From assembly GCF_022213955.1 (NCBI RefSeq), contig NZ_JAKNTW010000052.1:1-61466 (forward strand): a DNA stretch of 61,466 nucleotides, written 5' to 3'. This document shows positions 57,386-61,466 of this stretch, piece by piece. The translations under genes and the position numbers were made by a program. The stretch is from Dolomitihabitans soli. GTDB taxonomy: Bacteria > Actinomycetota > Actinomycetes > Streptosporangiales > Streptosporangiaceae. Position 1 is the stretch's first letter, and every line of letters starts with the position of its first letter. Below the pieces are notes generated by a model. That model ran no database searches. It had not been told where the DNA came from and saw only the letters and a list, made by a program, of their open reading frames with translations.

Positions 57386-58780
57386 TCAGCGGGTTACCCG
57401 CCGGGAGAGGTTGGGGACCCGGCCGCCGACGGTCGGCATGATGGCGGTCTCGTCACTCGTCTCAGCGGCGGGCGGCCCCTGCTCAGGAGCGGGTCCGCCG
57501 CTCTCGGCGATCCGGCCGGGCGCCGGCGGGCGCTGCCCGGAGGTTCCCTCCTCCAGCACCGGTCCCGGCTGCGGAATCGGCCGGGCCTCGCCCTGCGCCG
57601 GATCACCGGCGGGACCCTTGCTGCGCCCTGCCGCGTGCGCCCCTCCCCCGCCCTCGCGCCGGGCCCGCCAGCTCGGCAACGCCATCAGCACCAGGACGGC
57701 GATGGCCAGGATGACCGTCAGCACGAACCCGATCACCGGCACACCGCCGATGGACATGCCCACCACCGTGAACCCGAACAGGAACGTCCACGCGTACATG
57801 ATCAGCACCGAACGGCGGTGCGAGTGGCCGATGTCGAGCAGCCGATGGTGCAGGTGACCGCGGTCGGGCGCGAACGGCGACATGCCGTACGACGTGCGTC
57901 TGACCACCGCCGTCACCAGGTCGAGCAGCGGCAGCACCATCACCGCCACCGGGAGCAGCAGCGGCAGGATGACCGGAAAGCGGTTGATCGAGGAGTTGAG
58001 GGCGCCCGGGCTCAGCGCGCCGGGATCGATCGGCGTCACGGTGATCACCGAGGAGGCGAGGACCAGCCCGATCAGCATCGCGCCCGTGTCGCCCATGAAG
58101 ATCTTCGCGGGATGGAAGTTGTGCGGGAGGAACCCCAGGCACACCCCGATGAGGATGGAGGTGATGACCGCGGTGGTGTTGATCCGGGTGTTGCCCATGG
58201 AACTGGAGAGCACGATGGAGTAGGCCCAGGTGGCCATGGCCGCGATGCCGACGATGCCGGCGGCCAGTCCGTCGAGGCCGTCGACGAAGTTCACCGCGTT
58301 GATCGCGACGACCACGATGAGCACGGTGATCACCATGCGCAGCGTGCTGTCGAGGCTGACCGAGCCGCCGCCGGGCAGCGGGATCCAGTTCAGCGTGAGC
58401 CCGAAGTGGACGAGCAGGCCCGCCGCGGCGATCTGGCCGCCCAGCTTGATGAAGGGGTCCATGCCCCACCAGTCGTCGAGGAACCCGGTGATCGTGATCA
58501 CCGCCCCCGCGACCAGCAGGGCCGTCACGATCTGCCCGCCCGCGATCTCCGGATCGCTGAGCCTGCTGGCCACCCAGGGCAACTGCGTCGCGAACAGCAG
58601 GCCGGCGGCCAGCCCGCCGTACATCGCCAGGCCACCCAGGCGCGGCGTCGGCGTGGTGTGCACGTCGCGGTCGCGGACCTCCGGCATCGCGCCGATCCGG
58701 ATGGCGAACACACGGACCAGCGGCACCAGCAGGTATGTCACCGCTGCCGCCACAAGCGCAATGAGAAGGTATTCGCGCAC
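57386..58780 (-). CDS. WecA-type phosphosugar-1-transferase to polyprenyl phosphate
   Basis: This 464-residue membrane enzyme is of the MraY/WecA superfamily. It should transfer GlcNAc-1-phosphate or a similar sugar phosphate to decaprenyl phosphate as the first step of arabinogalactan- or teichoic-type wall polymer synthesis. Conserved motifs: RDVHTTPTPRLGGLAMYGG, FLDDWWGMDP, NAVNFVDGLDGLAAG, FMGDTGAMLIG and the His-rich DRGHLHHRLLD. It has about eleven helices and a disordered Pro/Gly-rich tail of about 90 residues. GTG 58780 is the start. It sits upstream of the atp operon as in many actinomycetes. Confidence 0.92.
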   Translation of the reverse strand: MREYLLIALVAAAVTYLLVPLVRVFAIRIGAMPEVRDRDVHTTPTPRLGGLAMYGGLAAGLLFATQLPWVASRLSDPEIAGGQIVTALLVAGAVITITGFLDDWWGMDPFIKLGGQIAAAGLLVHFGLTLNWIPLPGGGSVSLDSTLRMVITVLIVVVAINAVNFVDGLDGLAAGIVGIAAMATWAYSIVLSSSMGNTRINTTAVITSILIGVCLGFLPHNFHPAKIFMGDTGAMLIGLVLASSVITVTPIDPGALSPGALNSSINRFPVILPLLLPVAVMVLPLLDLVTAVVRRTSYGMSPFAPDRGHLHHRLLDIGHSHRRSVLIMYAWTFLFGFTVVGMSIGGVPVIGFVLTVILAIAVLVLMALPSWRARREGGGGAHAAGRSKGPAGDPAQGEARPIPQPGPVLEEGTSGQRPPAPGRIAESGGPAPEQGPPAAETSDETAIMPTVGGRVPNLSRRVTR

Positions 58781-58838
58781 GGCCCCTAGTTTCCTCGACG
58801 CACCGGCCTGCTGTGACCGGAAGAAGACACAGAACGGC

Positions 58839-60104
58839 TCAAAATTCGCTGGGATAAACCTGATGGGCGGCCGACAACGCCGCCACCTTCTTGCGGACCT
58901 CTCCGGCGGTTTCCGGACTCCGCACCGCCTGCGCCACCATCGAGGCCACCTCCTTCAGGTCCACCGGCCCGAGCCCTTGGGTGGTCACGCATGGTGTGCC
59001 CACCCGGATGCCCGAGGTTACCGTGGGAGGCTCCGGATCGTAGGGAATCGTGTTCCGGTTGAGCGTGATGCCCGCGTCGGCGCACCGTCGTTCCGCCTCC
59101 GCGCCGGTGACGTTCAGCGAGCGCAGGTCGACGAGCGCCAGATGGGTGTCCGTGCCGCCGGAGACCGGCCGCATCCCCTCCGCCGCGAGCCCTTCGGTCA
59201 GCGACCGCGCGTTGTCGACGACCCGCCTGCCGTACTCGGCGAAGTCCGGACGCAGTGCCTCGCCGAACGCCACCGCCTTCGCCGCGATCGCATGCATCAG
59301 CGGCCCGCCCTGCACGAACGGGAAGACCGCTCTGTCGATCTTCGCGGCCAGTTCGTCCGTGCACAGCACGCCGCCGCCACGCGGACCGCGCAACGCCTTG
59401 TGTGTGGTGAAGGTCACAACATCGGCGTACGGCACGGCGGAGGGGATCACGCCCCCCGCCATCAGACCGATCGTGTGCGCGACGTCGGCGAGCAGCCACG
59501 CGCCGACCTCGTCGGCGATCCCGCGGAACACCGCGAAATCGATCAGCCTCGGGTAGGCCGTGGCACCACATATGATCATCTTAGGGCGGTGCCGGAGCGC
59601 GAGGTCCCGAACTTCGTCGTAGTCGATGAGTTCGGTGTCACGCCGCACGCCGTACGCCACCACGTCGAACCACCGGCCGGAGAAGTTGACCTTCGAACCG
59701 TGCGTGAGATGACCGCCGTGCGGAAGCGCCATCGCCAGCATCGTGTCACCCGGCTGCAACAGCGCCGCGTAGGCCGCGAGGTTCGCCGACGCGCCCGAGT
59801 GCGGCTGGACGTTGGCGTGGTCGGCCCCGAACAACCGCCTGGCCCGCTCGATCGCCAGCGTCTCCGCCCGGTCGACGACCTCGCAGCCGCCGTAGTATCG
59901 GCGGCCCGGATAGCCCTCGGCGTACTTGTTGGTGAGCGTGGAACCCAGGGCGGCGAGCACACCGGGCGAGGTGAAGTTCTCGCTCGCGATCAGCTGCAGG
60001 CCGCCCCGCACCCGGCGGAGTTCGTCGAGCAGCACCTGCGCGACCTCGGGATCCTCGCGGCGCAGCCTCCCGAAGTCAGGGCCGTAGAACGGCTCGGTGC
60101 TCAT
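58839..60104 (-). CDS. glyA: Serine hydroxymethyltransferase
   Basis: This 421-residue PLP enzyme interconverts serine and glycine with tetrahydrofolate. [41 protein letters not shown] and the Lys segment [14 protein letters not shown] are visible. The usual MAHIAGL reads [11 protein letters not shown] here, a slightly unusual variant. It is the housekeeping-type neighbour of the WecA and atp genes, 58 bases upstream of the WecA-type gene on the same strand. It could also take part in a glyoxylate/serine route from the oxalate regulon, but nothing in its position shows this. Confidence 0.94.
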   Translation of the reverse strand: MSTEPFYGPDFGRLRREDPEVAQVLLDELRRVRGGLQLIASENFTSPGVLAALGSTLTNKYAEGYPGRRYYGGCEVVDRAETLAIERARRLFGADHANVQPHSGASANLAAYAALLQPGDTMLAMALPHGGHLTHGSKVNFSGRWFDVVAYGVRRDTELIDYDEVRDLALRHRPKMIICGATAYPRLIDFAVFRGIADEVGAWLLADVAHTIGLMAGGVIPSAVPYADVVTFTTHKALRGPRGGGVLCTDELAAKIDRAVFPFVQGGPLMHAIAAKAVAFGEALRPDFAEYGRRVVDNARSLTEGLAAEGMRPVSGGTDTHLALVDLRSLNVTGAEAERRCADAGITLNRNTIPYDPEPPTVTSGIRVGTPCVTTQGLGPVDLKEVASMVAQAVRSPETAGEVRKKVAALSAAHQVYPSEF

Positions 60105-60176
60105 GGCGTCACTCCGTCCGGCTCACCTCTTTCACCACTGTAAGCCTGGTGACGCCGGATTTCCCAGGTCAGATGG

Positions 60177-60560
60177 TCAGGAGAAGGCGTGTGGCGCACC
60201 CGCCGCCACCGGTACCCAGCGCGGCGTGTCGGCCGCCTGGTCGCTGATCGAGGTCAGTACGGCCTGGCGGTACAGGCCCAGACGTTTACGCCACTCGGCG
60301 ACATCCTCGACGTATCTGGCGGCGACCGGCGCGTCCCAGGTGTCGGAGCTCCTGGCGAGCTGGTACGCCTGATCGAGTGAACCGGTCAGCGTCTCCATCA
60401 TCGGCAGCACCTGCTGCCACAACGTCACCAGCTTCTGGTAGTCGGGGTTGAACTCCCACGCCCTGGCCTGCCCGTCGGGCGAGAGCGGGTCGCCACTCCC
60501 CTGCGCGGGCGGGGTCTCACCTGGCTGCAACGGCTGCGGCGCCGGTGGGTCGACATACAT
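60177..60560 (-). CDS. Unknown small protein, helical C-half
   Basis: This protein of about 127 residues has a Pro/Gln-rich N-terminus (YVDPPAPQPLQPGETPPAQG) and a helical part (YQKLVTLWQQVLPMMETLTGSLDQAYQLARS; VEDVAEWRKRLGLYRQAVL). ATG 60560 lies five bases after AGGAGA; GTG 60563 is adjacent. The helical half could be an ESX-type or scaffold domain; I do not recognise the family. The Pro-rich repeat protein lies upstream on the same strand. Confidence 0.65.
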   Translation of the reverse strand: MYVDPPAPQPLQPGETPPAQGSGDPLSPDGQARAWEFNPDYQKLVTLWQQVLPMMETLTGSLDQAYQLARSSDTWDAPVAARYVEDVAEWRKRLGLYRQAVLTSISDQAADTPRWVPVAAGAPHAFS

Positions 60561-60632
60561 CACGTTCTCCTCACAGTCAGCCCTCCAGCAGGCTTTCGGC
60601 TCCCCATCGATTCGGTCACCGGTCCACTCGGG

Positions 60633-61466
60633 TCAGGCCCCGTATCCCCTGGCCTGCCCATCGCCCTCCTCGCCACCGATCAGCAACGTGGCCGACGACT
60701 GACCATTCCGCTCCGACGCCTCACCCGGTGCCGGGTACGACTCCCCCTGCTCAGGAGCACGCGGCGACTCCGGCTGCTCGGACCGCGGCGTCTCCGGCTC
60801 GGCGCACTCGGAGTCGGGATCCCGTGCCGCATCCTCCCCGGGCGTCGGCAGCCCGGCTTCCTGACCTGGAACGGGATTCGAATCGGGTACGGCAGGCGGC
60901 GCCTCGTCCGGCGCGGGCTCAGGCGCGGGCGACGTCTCCGCCGCCTCAGGCCCGCGATCCCCATCGGGAGCCGGATCGGTCGGCGGCACGACATCAGGCG
61001 TCACATCGGGCGCGGGCAACGTCTCGGCCGCCTCAGGCCCCGAATCCGGTACGGCAGGCGGCGCCTCGTCCGGCACGGGCTCAGGCGCGGGCGACGTCTC
61101 CGCCGCCTCAGGCCCAGGAACCCCGTTGGGAGCCGGATCGGTCGGCGGCACGACATCAGGCGTCACATCGGGCGCGGGCAACGGCTCCGCGCCGGTCTCG
61201 ATGCCGCCGGCCGCGGGCGGCAGGTCAGTCCCGATCCGCGCCTCCGCCCCGTAGGGCGTCCCGACCTCGGCGGCGCGCAGGGTGTCGGGCTGGGACACGG
61301 TGGCGTTCGCGGGCTGGACGGCCTGGTCCATAGCAGGACCGGACTTGTCCTCCGAACTCGGCAGACTGGGCTCCACCTGGCCGGGCGGGCCATCCGGAGT
61401 CGGACTGCCCGGACCCTCCCAACTCTCCCCGTACTCCACCGACGGAATGTCCAAGGGCTTGGCATT
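60633..61466 (-). CDS. Pro/Glu/Ala-rich repeat protein, 5' end outside window
   Basis: At least 277 codons are open to the window edge. The visible part is acidic, Pro-rich and low in hydrophobic residues, with two copies of a 54-residue block (units such as PEAAETSPAPEP, PDEAPPAVPDS, PDVTPDVVPPTDPAP). The C-terminus is ATLLIGGEEGDGQARGYGA. No enzymatic motif is seen. It may be the disordered end of a larger secreted or ESX-linked protein; TTG 61454 could be a start but the frame stays open beyond it. Confidence 0.6.
   Translation of the reverse strand, partial: NAKPLDIPSVEYGESWEGPGSPTPDGPPGQVEPSLPSSEDKSGPAMDQAVQPANATVSQPDTLRAAEVGTPYGAEARIGTDLPPAAGGIETGAEPLPAPDVTPDVVPPTDPAPNGVPGPEAAETSPAPEPVPDEAPPAVPDSGPEAAETLPAPDVTPDVVPPTDPAPDGDRGPEAAETSPAPEPAPDEAPPAVPDSNPVPGQEAGLPTPGEDAARDPDSECAEPETPRSEQPESPRAPEQGESYPAPGEASERNGQSSATLLIGGEEGDGQARGYGA
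60886..61182. repeat. 162-base tandem repeat
   Basis: A 162-base unit (60886-61047) is followed by a second, truncated copy (61048 to about 61182), nearly identical apart from a few bases near the middle. The period is 54 codons, so the frame is kept. Smaller internal echoes (GGCTCAGGCGCGGGCGACG) suggest stepwise growth. Confidence 0.85.

Overview
The window is high-GC DNA from a filamentous-type actinomycete. GTG and TTG starts are frequent. It carries a FilP/Scy-like coiled-coil gene beside methylmalonyl-CoA epimerase, the non-canonical mismatch-repair nuclease NucS, a DUF2550 gene after atpC, and an ESX-linked toxin cassette. Gene content suggests a Streptosporangiaceae-like member, but that family placement is inference. 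No rRNA, tRNA, CRISPR array, insertion sequence or prophage gene was seen.

Layout. (1) 1-20.2 kb is a catabolic island. It runs: a partial sucC-type CoA ligase subunit, an MFS carrier, a GntR/FCD regulator, a small unknown protein, TerC, a small membrane protein, an Nramp-like carrier, ADP-forming acyl-CoA ligase, formyl-CoA:oxalate CoA-transferase (frc), a ThDP acyl-CoA lyase, moeA, a PanE-type reductase and a split formate dehydrogenase with fdhD. Six copies of one palindrome, CATACnGTATACnGTATG-like, sit in front of sucC, the MFS gene, gntR, the ThDP/frc/ligase operon, moeA/panE (one shared site) and fdhA. I read this as one GntR-controlled oxalate/formyl-CoA regulon. Oxalate would enter, be charged with CoA, be cleaved to CO2 and formyl-CoA (formate, then NADH via FDH) or be reduced to glyoxylate by the PanE2-like enzyme. 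(2) 20.2-24.2 kb holds a YbbN-like thioredoxin, an ArsR-type regulator and the isobutyryl-CoA mutase large subunit. (3) 24.4-29.9 kb is a polymorphic toxin cassette on the minus strand: YbaB-like protein, WXG100-like protein, a 1357-residue protein ending in an ADP-ribosyltransferase-like domain, and a putative immunity protein. (4) 30-33.2 kb holds a MarR regulator and two membrane or membrane-anchored proteins. (5) 33.2-38.7 kb holds meaB, thiolase and epimerase beside the FilP-like cytoskeletal gene, then an AI-2E family permease. (6) 38.8-44.6 kb holds two alpha/beta hydrolases, an SDR, a small CxxC protein, nucS, an aldehyde dehydrogenase and a TetR regulator. (7) 44.7-49.2 kb holds a STAS protein, a DesKR-like two-component system with an ABC-2 exporter, and divergent PduO-type cobalamin adenosyltransferase. 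(8) 49.3-60.1 kb is the complete F0F1 ATP synthase operon (atpI-B-E-F-H-A-G-D-C), flanked by DUF2550, a WecA-type phosphosugar transferase and glyA. (9) 60.2-61.5 kb holds two proteins of unknown function; the last has internal 54-residue repeats and runs off the window.

The B12-dependent acyl-CoA genes (icmA, meaB, epimerase, cobalamin adenosyltransferase) lie in separate places but form one functional theme. The mutase small subunit is not in this window.
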